Source of the DNA: Fasciola hepatica
Lineage: Eukaryota; Platyhelminthes; Trematoda; Plagiorchiida; Fasciolidae
Length of the DNA: 64,000 nt
NCBI GenBank assembly: GCA_948099385.1
Contig: CANUEZ040000165.1
Location: forward strand, 818,501 to 882,500
Direction of reading: 5' to 3'
The notes beneath the pieces were generated by a model. The model saw nothing but the letters and a program-made list of their open reading frames with translations, had not been told where the DNA came from and searched no databases. Of the stretch, positions 1 through 11,017 are shown in pieces (position 1 is the stretch's first letter; the number at the start of each line of letters is the position of its first letter). The translations under genes and the position numbers were made by a program.

Positions 1-1081
1 AGATAGGATGGAGCAATCACTCAGATAATGGCAGCATTCTTGGGGCTATCACTTAACAGCTTGCTCTTGCCAATAACAGAGTCGGACGGGTTCCAATACG
101 TATGCGAGCCATCTGGTGAACGCACCGCCGATTTTCATATGCAGGGCAACTTCACTGGCACGACGAAGTTGGTGAAAATGTATCACCACTGGCCGTGCGG
201 AGGTTGACCGCTAGCTAGTGCAGTGGGAATGGCTGATTAGGACAGACAAACCAACGATTTTCGGTCGAAAGGCGCAAACTGAAGGTGAGAACTGATGAAC
301 TGTGAAGATCATAGCATTCAGTATACCAGAAACTGGTAAATAAGGGAGGGAATGGCTTCGGCAGAAAATTGGTTGTAGGTCCGGATGACACAACTTCCTG
401 ATTATTCGCGGGTCAGTGTAGCTTAGAAAAATAAGGCATTGTATGAGGAGCAGATTGATGGTGGAGAGCTATCACAAAACCCTGAGCCCCAGGCGTAATA
501 GTGTGTCCAAGTCAGGTGACGTCAAGCGGGTAATTATTATCTTGATGGAGCTTAGAACTGGATTTATAATTGCGGGCTAGGTATCCGTATGCAAATTAAA
601 GTGTAGTATAGCAAGGTCTGATAAGGGGGAGAAGAGTGAGTAGAGGAATGTCAAGAAGCCGGTTATTAATAGCCATGCCGTGGCTGTGGGAAAAAAGATG
701 AGAGGATGGGAGGAACTGGAAAATTATTTGATGCCAGATTTAGCGAAACTGATGAAGGTGGAACAGAATTACCGGACTGAAGATAAAACCATTCTGTAGG
801 AAATCGTAGAACAAAAGAAAGTGAAAGTTACAGAATGGAGAGAGAGGTGAAGAGAAAGAAAATGATGCCATAACTGGGGCTTGAGTACAGTTAGTGCGGC
901 ACTCCAGAGAAAGTTCAACGACTGTGCCTGTCGGACATTGTCGAGGGAGAATTAAAAACGCAAATAGCAGGATCAGATGTGAAACAGAAGTAGAACGAAT
1001 GGGTGAGTAACACGAGTGGGAATCAAGCGCGGCTGCGGCCTAAAAGATAATGGGGTCCACAAAAAGGGAGTTTGAAAACTA
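1..1081 (-). other. Presumed 3' flank of LINE-1; no gene seen
   Basis: No frame here resembles a known protein. On the minus strand this lies directly downstream of the LINE-1 stop codon, so part may be its 3' untranslated region; no tandem-repeat tail could be pinned down, so the 3' end of the element is unknown. The plus strand is A/G-rich between about 600 and 1,080. Confidence 0.35.
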
Positions 1082-4000
1082 TTAGAAACCTAATCCAACT
1101 TCGAAAGCCCTTTCTTCACTCATGTACGGATCTAAAAGTTGGATTACAGTTTGTACTGTGAGGTATTTGCTTATGTGGGCCTTTAACGTCTTAGATGGCT
1201 TTATAAAACGTATATCATGGGGTAATTTGTTCCATAAAGCTGCATACTTAACCAGGAAAAAGTTAGATCTAAGAGCAGTTCTACAGATGGGAACAGTAAC
1301 TGTGTTGTCTCTCAGTCCTAAAGAATACTGTGAGTCCGTTAGGTTTCTGGACTGCGGTGCTGATTCGATGATTCGTTTTACAACAACACCATGAAAAAAT
1401 ACGAGGTTCAGCTTCATGCGTCTAAGCCATAGCGGATCTAGTAATAAATGTTCACAGCGTTGGCTGTAATTGAGTTGAGTGGTAAAGCCGATTAACTCTT
1501 TTGTCACTAGCCGTTGAACTTTTTCGATAGCCACTCTGTCCCACTGGCGCATGTTAGAGTAGATTATGGAACAGTATTCCAGAAGGGGCCTAACGTGGGT
1601 CTTAAATGTGCTGAATTTGCTTTCTGGGAGGCGGAATATCCTATGAAGCAGGCCTATCAGTCTTCTAGCCTTGGCAATTTGAGTGGTAGTATGTTCAGAG
1701 AAAGTGAAGGTGGCTGAGTATTGCAAACCTAAATCTCGTACTAACGGACTGATGGAAATCGGGTGACCGTCAATACTGAACATACCTGGGGGGACATTGC
1801 ATTTGAACGTAAGAATGTTGCTTTTCTCAGCAGAAAATTTCATTAATGAAGTGGTGCACCAAGAACTAAGAGCTGTTAAATCTTGCCGTATATCACTGAT
1901 AACTGTACTAAGCTGACTAGAATCAAAACTATACAAGATTTTTATGTCGTCCGCGAAAAGGTGGAGACTGCCATGGCGAACGACACTGAAGACATCATTT
2001 ATGTAAATGAGGAAAAGAAGTGGACCCAAAACGCTGCCTTGTATGACACCACTGGCGACAGGTTTGGGTTTGGAGACGGAACCATTAATCTGAACCAACT
2101 GATAACGGTCGGAGAAATAAGAATCCAACCAACCGAGTAACGGGTCCATGATGCCATGAGATTTGGCCTGCGATAAGAGCCGAGTGTGTGAGACTCGGTT
2201 GAAAGCCTTCTTCATATCAAGCAGGATAGTAATCATGGACATGCCTTTGTCAGCAGCCTCTGTGACTGAGTACAAGAAATTAACTTGACAAGTAGAGCAC
2301 GAACGGTTTTTCAGTAAACCGTGTTGGCCCACATTGAGCAAGTTATTTGGTAAGAGGTGGGTCATTATCTTATTCTTAATGAGCTTCTCCATGATTCTGG
2401 AGATAATCGGTGTATGATTAATAGGACGATAATTCTCAAGAACATGAACGGAGCCTTTTTTGTGCAAGGGGATAATTGTAAAGGTTTTCCATTGATTAGG
2501 AAACGAGCTAAATTTCACGGACAGGTTAAATAAATTAGATAGAAGGATGGGAATGTCTGGACCTCCCAGAGTAAAGGCCGCCGGCGGAATGCCGTCCGGA
2601 CCTGGGCGGTAAAATGGTTTCATAGAGACTAGAAGTGGAGAAATGTCGTTGGGGTGAAATGAAACTGTGGACAGAGTCTCTCTGGGTAAACATGAAGAGT
2701 GTATTCCAGGAGTGGGAACACTGGCCGTTAGGGCTGAAGTGAAAAATGTGTTGGACGCTTCAGCTATTTCTTCCGGTTTATCCAGATGGGAGTTTTTAAC
2801 AGTGATGAAAGGTATAATCTTGCGGGGTTGGGGGTTTCTTCTTCTCATCAACCTACTCAGGATTTCCGTCTTCTTGGGGTGACACAAAGCTTTTGACTCT
2901 TGCTGAGTAAGCATCAGTTCAGTTAGTGATTTGATTTTCGCTGACAGTCGGTCCATTTGGATATATACCGAAAATTCTCGGGTTTTGAGTGCAAGCTGTT
3001 GAAGTTTGGAGAGTTTAGATTTCACTCGCGAGAGTCTGTTTGTTCTAGAATTCGTCAGTGGTGGCATAGTTGGGGTGATGGTGTTTAGGGACTGATTGAG
3101 AATAGAATATAGTTGATCTGCTACCACCTGAGGATCGGGCGAAAGAAATGATTTCTCCCAATTTTGAGATCTGATTATGTTTGGAAGGCTGCTCCAGTGA
3201 GCTAAGTGATATGGTCTGGCAGAAGGTACGGAGGAAATAACGATTTTTGGTACAGAGAACGCGCACGAGACGGCCCTGTGGTCACACCTGGGGAAGCTAT
3301 CTCCTACAGAGGTTGTTACCTTATTTAGTCCCTGAGAGAACAGAAGATCTAGAGTATTGTTTCCTCTAGTAGGTGACTGAACGTGTTGAGTCCAACCACC
3401 GAGGTGTGTACAGGTAACGAAATCCTGATAACATGGTGGGCCAGAGTGTGATGGCCAACGCACTCCTGGAGCGTTGAAGTCACCCGCAATCAACTTGTGA
3501 TCGATGGGGTAAGTGGAGGCAAAGTGGAAAGCGTCAATAATAGGTACAATATTGTCCCCGGTTGATTCAGGTGATCGATAGATACATCCAAGCAAGAGTT
3601 CTTGTGACTGCAGTTTAACTGTTACCCAGACCGAGTCATCAACCGCGTCGAGGACTGGGTGCTGCATTAAAGAAACAGGAAAAGATTCTCTGCAGTATAT
3701 TAGACAACCTCCTCCTCGACAATGCATTCTAGAGTTGCCAAAAGCCTTGTAGCCAGATATTGTGAAGTCTAAGTTGGGAGTGCTTGCGTTAAGCCACGTT
3801 TCCGTGATGAGGATGAAATCGTAGTTAGACACAAGGATCCGGGCACGCAGAAGGTGAATTTTTGCTGGTAGTGAGCGAATATTGATGACGAAAACGGACA
3901 TACGCGTTGTGCTTCCTTGTACTGTCGCAACAGGCAGTTGTGCGAGAGTTGGGGCTGAAGGAGGTAGAGGTAGTGGTGGTGCTAGTCCTGGTACAGATGA

Positions 4001-4474
4001 GGTGGATGAGATAGTCCTGGGTAGATTACTGTGTGTGTAAGTCGAGGACCAACAGAGGGACGTTTGGTCAGTGTCAGAATTACCAGTAAAGATTGGGGGA
4101 GTGCTGGTGGGACAGGTAGTACGATCGAATTCAGTGATTTCTGAGTTCGATTGGGAGCGCCTGGAGTGGCCGGCCGCCGCAGGATCGTCCAAGAGAGCAA
4201 GGGGAGCTTCGTCAAGGATGAGTGGAGGAGTCTGAGGCGAAGAACCAGTGTGGAGTGGATGGAAGTTAGAAGTATCGTCTGCAATTATAGAGGCAGGGCC
4301 TCGGTTTGTGGGTGAAATACGAGTTGGTGGACTGATGGTTATACCACCATTGGGGAACAGGTGAGGACGAATATGCCAGGATAGAGCTATGGTATGGGGC
4401 CATTTTCCGCCCAGGGTATATAACGAAAAAATTGGTATTTTGCGTCGGAACTGAGTAGCCGTGGGATGTACCAC
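1082..4474 (-). CDS. CR1-like LINE-1 ORF2: endonuclease-reverse transcriptase
   Basis: An open frame of 1,130 residues encodes the replication protein of a non-LTR retrotransposon. Residues about 1-185 are Pro/Ser/Thr-rich and unrecognised. An APE-like endonuclease follows (about 190-402), with ITETWLN, GGGCLIY, LIAGDFNAPGVRWP and the C-terminal CDHRAV motif. The reverse transcriptase starts near residue 620 (RPGPDGIPPAAF) and has IPLHKKGS, a palm motif LLDMKKAFNRVSH, GVIQGSVLGPLLF and the catalytic FADD near residue 839, then the usual C-terminal region. The palm motif has N where D is typical (KAFD), and the box usually YRPIS is YRPIN, so activity is doubtful although no stop interrupts it. 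The true start may lie downstream of the listed one. CR1/Jockey-type placement is by motif order and spacing. Confidence 0.88.
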   Translation of the reverse strand: MVHPTATQFRRKIPIFSLYTLGGKWPHTIALSWHIRPHLFPNGGITISPPTRISPTNRGPASIIADDTSNFHPLHTGSSPQTPPLILDEAPLALLDDPAAAGHSRRSQSNSEITEFDRTTCPTSTPPIFTGNSDTDQTSLCWSSTYTHSNLPRTISSTSSVPGLAPPLPLPPSAPTLAQLPVATVQGSTTRMSVFVINIRSLPAKIHLLRARILVSNYDFILITETWLNASTPNLDFTISGYKAFGNSRMHCRGGGCLIYCRESFPVSLMQHPVLDAVDDSVWVTVKLQSQELLLGCIYRSPESTGDNIVPIIDAFHFASTYPIDHKLIAGDFNAPGVRWPSHSGPPCYQDFVTCTHLGGWTQHVQSPTRGNNTLDLLFSQGLNKVTTSVGDSFPRCDHRAVSCAFSVPKIVISSVPSARPYHLAHWSSLPNIIRSQNWEKSFLSPDPQVVADQLYSILNQSLNTITPTMPPLTNSRTNRLSRVKSKLSKLQQLALKTREFSVYIQMDRLSAKIKSLTELMLTQQESKALCHPKKTEILSRLMRRRNPQPRKIIPFITVKNSHLDKPEEIAEASNTFFTSALTASVPTPGIHSSCLPRETLSTVSFHPNDISPLLVSMKPFYRPGPDGIPPAAFTLGGPDIPILLSNLFNLSVKFSSFPNQWKTFTIIPLHKKGSVHVLENYRPINHTPIISRIMEKLIKNKIMTHLLPNNLLNVGQHGLLKNRSCSTCQVNFLYSVTEAADKGMSMITILLDMKKAFNRVSHTRLLSQAKSHGIMDPLLGWLDSYFSDRYQLVQINGSVSKPKPVASGVIQGSVLGPLLFLIYINDVFSVVRHGSLHLFADDIKILYSFDSSQLSTVISDIRQDLTALSSWCTTSLMKFSAEKSNILTFKCNVPPGMFSIDGHPISISPLVRDLGLQYSATFTFSEHTTTQIAKARRLIGLLHRIFRLPESKFSTFKTHVRPLLEYCSIIYSNMRQWDRVAIEKVQRLVTKELIGFTTQLNYSQRCEHLLLDPLWLRRMKLNLVFFHGVVVKRIIESAPQSRNLTDSQYSLGLRDNTVTVPICRTALRSNFFLVKYAALWNKLPHDIRFIKPSKTLKAHISKYLTVQTVIQLLDPYMSEERAFEVGLGF

Positions 4475-5162
4475 CGGTTGTTTGGGTGAAGTAGGAGCCT
4501 GATCCGAACGGGTGGTTGATGGTACACTGTCGTGGTCGGATTGAGGTAGGTAAGTTGCTGGGGTACATGTAGGGGCTGCAGTGGGGTGAGAGGCTTAAAG
4601 GAAGGTCTGGTAACTGAATTCGACCGGGTGAGACATTGAGCGAGTACAGCGAACGCTGTGCGTGGTGTACTGGAAAATGAGAAGGTTCGAATGGTGGTGA
4701 CAAAGGTGGTGGTGGTATGAACAGAGGCAAATTTGCAATATGGTGGGGCATCGGTAGATAGGACGAAGGTGACATACGAGTGGTTTGTCGTACCACGTTG
4801 GGGTTGGCTACATGGGTCTTTAGATGGTTACTTAGGTGCACAGGTGGAATACTGATGGAGGAACCGGAGAGTTTCTATAGGTGTGGAGGTGATGGGGACG
4901 GTTGGGTTAAAATTTGTTTAGCGCTTACACGAGGGGCCCCAGGCTGGTTTATGAGGTGAATTGGGGGCGTGGTGATGTCGATGTTGGGATGATCTAGGCC
5001 ACGGTAGGCAACAGGGGCGGGGGAAGAGGCTGTGCTCGATGTCTTTGGGGACGATGTTGTTGCTGGTTCGTTGGTACGGGGTGGTGAGTTGGAAGCAGTC
5101 ATTTTCTCGGCTTGCTTGGAAGACAAGCCAATAGCTGAGCGATAGCTGTCTTTGAGAGATGA
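4475..5162 (-). other. Pro/Ser-rich region 5' of LINE-1 EN-RT
   Basis: On the minus strand two frames stay open (4,266-4,841 and 4,875-5,270) and encode Pro/Ser/Thr-rich, low-complexity peptides with no domain I recognise. Position upstream of an EN-RT frame fits a decayed ORF1 or 5' leader of LINE-1. The second frame also overlaps an antisense LINE fragment (5,163-5,351), so part of it is a shadow. Confidence 0.35.
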
Positions 5163-5351
5163 TTGTATCGCCCGGCTAGGTTGATGTCTAGATCGCACTT
5201 CTTTAGCAACAGGGTTGTGAACAGTTGGAACGGTCTGCCTGGTGGAATGGTATATCTGCAGACCGTTCAATCGTTCAAAGTTGCCCTAGATCGGAAGTGG
5301 TACGAGATACTTCCTTGTAATGAGCCTTGCGTATATCAACTAGATGGATGA
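5163..5351 (+). pseudogene. C-terminal tip of a CR1-like reverse transcriptase
   Basis: About 60 residues match the extreme C-terminus shared by CR1/Jockey-type RT proteins: a basic stretch followed by FFSNRVVNSWNGLP, then a spacer and FKVALDRKW before the stop. Everything upstream of the fragment on plus is missing, so it is a 5'-truncated copy, opposite in orientation to LINE-1 and immediately upstream of LINE-2. It may be the remains of an older LINE into which LINE-1 or LINE-2 landed. Confidence 0.6.
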
Positions 5352-5612
5352 CGGGTAGCACCGTGGACCCTCTGGAGTATGTTTTAATAGACTTTTTCGC
5401 TCATTGCATATAGTCTCAGTGAACGCTCACGATGCATAATGTCTCTCGCAGTTGATGTGCGATGAGGTTTTCGTTTCCCTCTCATTTATAGCGGGGATTC
5501 GACGAAATACACTCGTCAGTGGTTGGTGTATAACTGGTGTGCATACTATCGAAGGAATTCCGGAAGCTCGATTGGCCGTGGCCATTACCTGTCCTGTGCA
5601 AACTGAACTGCA
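5352..5612 (+). other. 5' flank or leader of LINE-2
   Basis: No coding signal is clear. The part from about 5,530 to 5,618 resembles the minus strand of 15,751-15,858 (shared core GAAGGAATTC then GGAAGCTCGAT, and GTGCAAACTGAACTG). This indicates a repeated segment, probably the 5' untranslated region of the LINE-2 family. Confidence 0.4.
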
Positions 5613-6878
5613 GTGCGGTCGTCTTCGTCGGCGAGTGTAGCTGTAATTGAAATTTTTAGAACACACAGCTCGTCCCCCTCCATTTTTTTTATCTTTATCC
5701 GTGCTAACTTGATCCTGAATAATGTAAATGCCCCCACCATTGATATAACCGCTTGGTCGGATGAGGCTACTTTCCCCATGAGGCAGTGCGATACCCCCCC
5801 CCCCGTGGCCAATGCCTCACTCCTCAATCCGGACGAAACGGTCCTTTAAAATGCGCTGGCAACTGATGCACTAAAATGTGCAGTCCAAAGTCAGGCTGCA
5901 GAGATAGCCAAGCTAAGGGCCACCGTCCGCACCCTTTAGGATGAGCTGACCAGCCTGAGGAGTCTGGTAATCAAATCCCTCCCGGTGTCCCAGGCAGACG
6001 ATCAGGTGCGTAGAGTTTCTGAGCAGCAAATTCTTGACGCCGCAAAGATTTAACAAGATACCGAGAATTGCTCCAAACGAGTCATCCTTTGGGGCCGCTT
6101 CCTCAGTTCAGATCACCCTCATGACACCTACGCCCAGGTGTTTAATCGCCTTAAGCTCCCTTTCTCACTTAAAAGTTGGTCCATTTGGTTGGTAACCAAA
6201 AGCAACAACCGGGTTCACGGTATTCTCATTGTAATGGGTTCCACAGATGCAGCCAAACGAATGGTTTCCTTGGCCGCTAAGCTCAAGGAGGAAATTAAAG
6301 GGCTCAAGGGCGTATCCATTGATAAGCCACTTCATCTGAGGCTCCGCAGTGAGAAGGCTAAGCCAGAAATTCCACAGAAAGCCGATCCTAAGCTCAAAGA
6401 GCTGCCAGTTGTCCAGGTAACTCGCCTTGAGGACCGAGCTGCATGCCCACCATCCCTCGCTTCCCTACTGACACCATTTCCCGTCGCCGAAAGTACTCCC
6501 AGTAGTAGGCCTAGTGCCACTAAACATCTGTCGCCTACGAAAAGCACCCCAGGCCCCATCATAGCCAATAAGACTGTTTCAACGGACCAGACTCACTCAT
6601 CCTTGAGCCCAGACATGAACCTGCAACCTGTTTCCATTGAAAGAAGCAGTGAGGTGGTTAAAGCACCAGATAATATATCTGGTGCTGCCATGAAAAATAA
6701 GCTCACCAACAAGAAAACTCAGAACAGGGCATCAAGCAGTGCACAGAAGGGCAAACAACAAAAAGCAGCCCACCCTTTTCGGAGACCGAAGGATGTAGAC
6801 CGTCCGCCCGGATTGATACCCCCCAGGTTACTAGACATCAAAACCTACCGGTCCCCCAGCAGTCTGCTTACCATCTAG
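5613..6878 (+). pseudogene. LINE-2 ORF1 (nucleic-acid chaperone type), three nonsense codons
   Basis: One reading frame runs from about 5,613 to 6,878 with stops at 5,847-5,849 (taa), 5,937-5,939 (tag) and 6,051-6,053 (taa); the last 246 residues (6,138-6,878) are open. The region around 5,880-5,990 has regularly spaced leucines and alternating charges typical of a short coiled coil. Residues after 6,138 include a compact domain (VFNRLKLPF, SWSIWLVTKSNNRVHGILIVMGS), then a Lys/Pro/Ser-rich basic tail. This layout, coiled coil followed by a small domain and basic tail upstream of EN-RT, fits ORF1 of CR1-like LINEs, but sequence identity with a named ORF1 family was not recognised. The position of the N-terminus is uncertain. 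Confidence 0.55.
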
Positions 6879-7002
6879 CCCCCCAATATCTTTAGCCCCC
6901 GACTCTCCCAGGACCTCCTTTCCATCCTCAAATCCCCCTCTTTCCCACTCCTCAAACCAAAAATCAGCTGCTTCTGGCGATTCTGCAACAACTCCTGAGC
7001 AT

Positions 7003-9732
7003 TTGCTCCAGTGTTCTTACAGCAATTGCCTGAGTGTGTTGAATAAGATCCCGGAGCTTCGGCAGCTTGCAGTGGATAAGAAGCCTCAGGTCATAACCCT
7101 CACAGAAACCTGGCTCACCCCTGATATACTTGACGCCGAAATATCCATTCCGGGATACTTCACAGTAAGGCGGGACTCCAGTAGAGGTCATGCCGGCGGG
7201 GCCATCATATACTACGATAATTCGATCCCTCCTCCCACCTTACTGACAACACCAACCTTTTCATGTATTGATTGTTTGTGGGCCGTGTTTTAACCTCTCT
7301 AGGACAGATACCCTATTGCTTGGTGTTGTCTACCGTACTCCCGCATGCATTTCAACTGATAGCCTAGGTCTCATAGACTTATTAGGCTTCCTGACTTCAA
7401 CTCTCCCAGTACAAACTGGCAAAGAGCTGATGCCCCGGATATCACTTTCGGTAAACCCCTCCTTGATCTCGTACTGAAAAACTCATGGGTGCAGAACGTA
7501 AGAGATCCGACTAGATATCGCACAGGCCACGCCCCGTCCCTACTAGACCTGGTCATCACCAATGATCGGTTCCTAATAGATGTGGTGCATTACTTGCCGC
7601 CCCTCGGCAAAAGTGATCACATTCTCATTGGATTCGATTATATCGTGAAATGGCCTCCTCTCCCCTCAGAAACTAAAATTTTGAGATCCTTCAAAAGGAC
7701 CAATTTTGACCAAGTCTGTGCATTTATTCGCTCCCAGCTAAATTTAACTAACCCAGGTAACTCTGCGGATGAAATGGCAGAGAATCTCAGAGAGTTAATC
7801 TCCTTAGCTGATAGGCTATTTGTCCCCAGAATTCGTCGCCCACAGACCGCTAAGCGACCCCTCCCTCGCCCCATTAGGCGCATTCTAGACAAACGCGCAC
7901 GCCTCTTTTCTAGATATAAAGCCACAGGCCTTGCGCGTGATGCAGAAGACTTCAGGATCATATGGAACATATGCAAAGACAAGATTAGGTTTTATCAGAA
8001 TGCAGCCCAACGATCTGTACTTGATCGAGCACGAACCAATAAGGCATTTTTCTTTCAGTACATGCGCCGTCTTAGGGGTACGGCTCCGACGCTATTAGCT
8101 CTCAAAGATAGTGCCGGATCTCCAATCACTTCCCCTAGCCAAGTAGCCGAGGCATTCAGCTCCTACTTCCGTACAATTTTTAGCTCCATACCCATATCAT
8201 CCCACCCTACCATGCACCCGTTATCTCTGACCACTACCCTTAACCGCGTCACTATTCCCATTGGTGCAGTTGCTCAAGGTTTCCGACGGCTCAACCAATA
8301 TTTCTCTATGGGTCCTGACCTAATCCAGCCCCGTATTCTCAAGGAAGCTGCGGATACATTAGCTGCTCCTTATACCTCGCTTTTTCAGCAATATGTTGAC
8401 GATGGAGTTTTCCCCCGTAGCGGGAAAAAAGCAGTGATCGCGCCCATCTGTAAGAAGGGTAGTAGACACCTTGCTTCTGGTTACAGACCCATAAGCCTAA
8501 CTAGCATCCCCAGCAAAATTTTTGAGGGAATTCTTAAGAGTGAGATTCTTTCCAATCTGCATAGAAATAAGATCCTCTCCCCGTCCCAACATGGGTTTCT
8601 TCCTGGCAGATCATGCATCACCAATATGCTTGCTGTCATGGATAGTCTAACGAAAGCCTATGATGATGGCCAGCTCTCACACGCTGTATTCATCGATTTT
8701 GCTGAGGCCCTCGATAAGGTCCCCCATGCCCCTCTCCTTTATAAGCTGCAGACATACGGGATCACAGGCTCCATGTTGGCCATCCTACGTAGCTTCCTTA
8801 CCGACCGCACCTTGGTGGTTAAAGTCGGGAATGTTTTGTCTCAACCCTCCCCAGTAACAACTGGGGTCCCCCAAGGGTCGGTCTTAGGTCCTCTTCTTTT
8901 CTTGATCTCTATAAACGATCTTCCGACAGCCCTTCCTGAGAACGTTGCCATGTGCGCAGATGATGTAACTTTCTGGAGTTCAACCGTTGAAGACCTGCAA
9001 ATCGCAGTTTATGAAACAAAACGCTGGTCCGAGGATTGGAACCTCCCAGTTAATGATGACAAATGCGTGAGCATGTCTTTCGGCAGAGAGACTGGTCACA
9101 CGTTTTCCATTAATGGAGCAGCCACACTGCCAAGTGTTGACCGACACAAGGTGCTCGGTTTCTGGTTAGATTGTAACTTATCCTTCTCTCATCATCACGA
9201 AGTTGCGAGCAAGTCTGCCTTTCGAGTCCTAAACATGATTCGAGGGCCCTTCCCGCGCGTATCTAAGGATGATTTCCCCATAATTTTCGGCACGTATATC
9301 CGACCTCTGCTGGAGTACGGTAGTCAGATAGTGCACTCTGGTCTTGTCCGAGACCGTGAGATCCTAGAAAGAGCTCAGCGGGCCTCCATCAAGGCAGTAA
9401 GGGGTCTATCCCATCTACCTTATCCCGTCCACCTCTCACTCCTCAACCTCTATCCCCTTGACGTACGACGCGTAAGAGGTGATCTGTTTTTGATGTTCCA
9501 CCCTTTTGAAACAGGTCAAAGCGATTGCTTCTTCTCCGTCTGTCCAGCCTCTTCTCTCCGTGGTCACAGCAGAAAAGTTTTCAAACCGAGGCCATGCACT
9601 TCACTAAGGATTAACGTTTTTAGCTATAGGGTTATTACTCCGTGGAATGCACTTCCGGAAGATATTAATCTCTCGCAGAACAAAACTATCTTCAAGAAAA
9701 ACCTAGACCTCTACCTGGGTCTCTCCCAATAA
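7003..9732 (+). pseudogene. CR1-like LINE-2 ORF2: endonuclease-RT with frameshifts in EN
   Basis: The endonuclease is spread over three frames: 7,003-7,293 holds ITLTETWLTPDI and GGAIIYYD, about 7,310-7,390 holds LLLGVVYRTPA, and DFNSPSTNW resumes in another frame near 7,393 before the main 747-codon frame from 7,489. That frame keeps the end of EN (LLDLVITND, LGKSDH) and a full RT: GPDLIQPRIL, ICKKGS, YRPISLTSIPSK, GFLPGRSC, VFIDFAEALDKV, GVPQGSVLGPLLF and CADD where FADD is usual. The palm motif has EAL in place of KAF. It ends in a standard C-terminus (WNALPEDIN, FKKNLDLYL). Broken EN and altered palm residues make it an inactive copy. Confidence 0.85.
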
Positions 9733-10021
9733 TTCCCTTTTTAAAAAAACAGACAAAACAGTTGTCTTTTATCGCATATACGTTGATGACTGCGGCACCC
9801 CCACTCAGCTTAAGGCCCTGTCCACAGTGTGACGCTGCATGATGTTATGTGTACCTTGTGTTCGCTGCCACCCCCCCCCCCGCTTCGTTTTACTCTCGTT
9901 TCAGCTCGGTGAAACCGACAGAAGATAAAATATTTCCCAAAGAATCGGGACAATAGGGCTCAAAGCCTCGAACCCGTGTAGTACTTCAAGACTTCAAGAC
10001 GACTGAACTGAACTGAACTGA
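9733..10021 (+). repeat. LINE-2 3' UTR with (ACTGA)n tail
   Basis: Downstream of the RT stop there is an A-rich stretch, a C10 run near 9,880, then two copies of ACTTCAAG and a short pentamer array (ACTGA, about four units, 10,003-10,020). CR1-type LINEs commonly end in short tandem repeats, so this is the likely element terminus. It is followed by 24 bases resembling an internal piece of the gypsy A LTR. Confidence 0.55.
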
Positions 10022-10045
10022 GGTCGACGGAAACCTCGGAAAAGT

Positions 10046-10459
10046 CTATGGAAGACGTTCGAGAGCGGCTGGCGAACGTGTCTTCTATCGGGTCTAGCAG
10101 CGAATACCAACGATATCCCCTCTATCGGACGAATAGAGAAGACGTAAGTCGGTTTACAAATGCGAGGTGTGTTCTATATATCGTGGCACCGAAACAGTAC
10201 CGATACGAGAGATACATCGAACGGAAGACGGAAAGAAACGCGACGGCTGTGCAGAGAGCGAACCGCGAGCGAACAACCGAAAGTGAAAGTGATTTGAAAC
10301 GAGGTCGACGGAAACCTCGAAAAAGTCAGTCCAGTAAAACGTAGGCAACCGGAGAACACTGTGAGGTCGATGTCAAACAACGGAAATGATCGTAGAGCAA
10401 AAGATCCAAAATGTTGTCCATAAAATAGTCATTTTCTCAAAACGATCGGGGTCACTACA
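10046..10459 (-). repeat. 3' LTR of gypsy A
   Basis: It aligns with 15,254-15,666. On the minus strand it begins TGTAGTGACC and it directly follows a purine-rich tract. An open frame across it (10,048-10,344 plus) is a by-product of LTR sequence, not a gene. A third, older copy lies at 30,855-31,278. Confidence 0.85.
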
Positions 10460-10473
10460 GCTGCCCCCCGCTA
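10460..10473 (-). other. Polypurine tract of gypsy A
   Basis: Minus-strand AGCGGGGGGCAGC abuts the start of the 3' LTR, the expected site of plus-strand priming in LTR retrotransposons. Confidence 0.65.
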
Positions 10474-11017
10474 GAAAGCACGGAAAGCTTTCGAAAAAAT
10501 GTCAGGGAGGAAAAGGCATACAAACGGTACTCGTGCGCGTGAATGCGTGCAAAATACATGAATGAAGCTGTGCCGTAGGATGCTGAGGGGCAGAATCCAT
10601 GGTATGCAGGAACCGCAAGATGATGGTCGAGCGTAAACCAGAATCGTTGCCAACGACGTCGGTTGCGTGAATCGTCATCCAAATGTGCCACACCAATAAC
10701 GTCCAGCTTCGGGTAACCGTTGACTAATATGATATCCGGAAGCCAAATCGATAAGTTCGTAAATGGCCAGGAACGAGATCGATAAGGCCGATCCAGAATG
10801 CAAACTTTGGTGCCAAAATTCTCCAGATTTCGTGGGACCAGCGAAGCGCACCATATGGCGAGGTTCCATGAAACAAAAAGAAACGAAAAACTGGTGTAGC
10901 AACCGCAATGGACTTGACTAGAATACAGTAGTAACTAATGAGGTATGTCAAATCGTGTCGAAACGATAAACACGAAAGTTATTACTGCGAAGCGCAATGG
11001 TTAAGATCGTGTTTGAC
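10474..11017 (-). other. Gypsy A region between pol and 3' LTR
   Basis: About 540 bases downstream of the pol stop. Several short frames are open on minus but none resembles a known domain and composition is not protein-like. No promoter or structural RNA was recognised. Confidence 0.4.

Noticed and set aside
211..393. 60-codon minus frame
   Set aside because: No homology, no splice context, too short to support.
10048..10344. 98-codon plus frame, repeated at 15,286-15,552 as 88 codons
   Set aside because: Both lie inside the gypsy A LTRs; the near-identity is LTR identity, not two copies of a gene.
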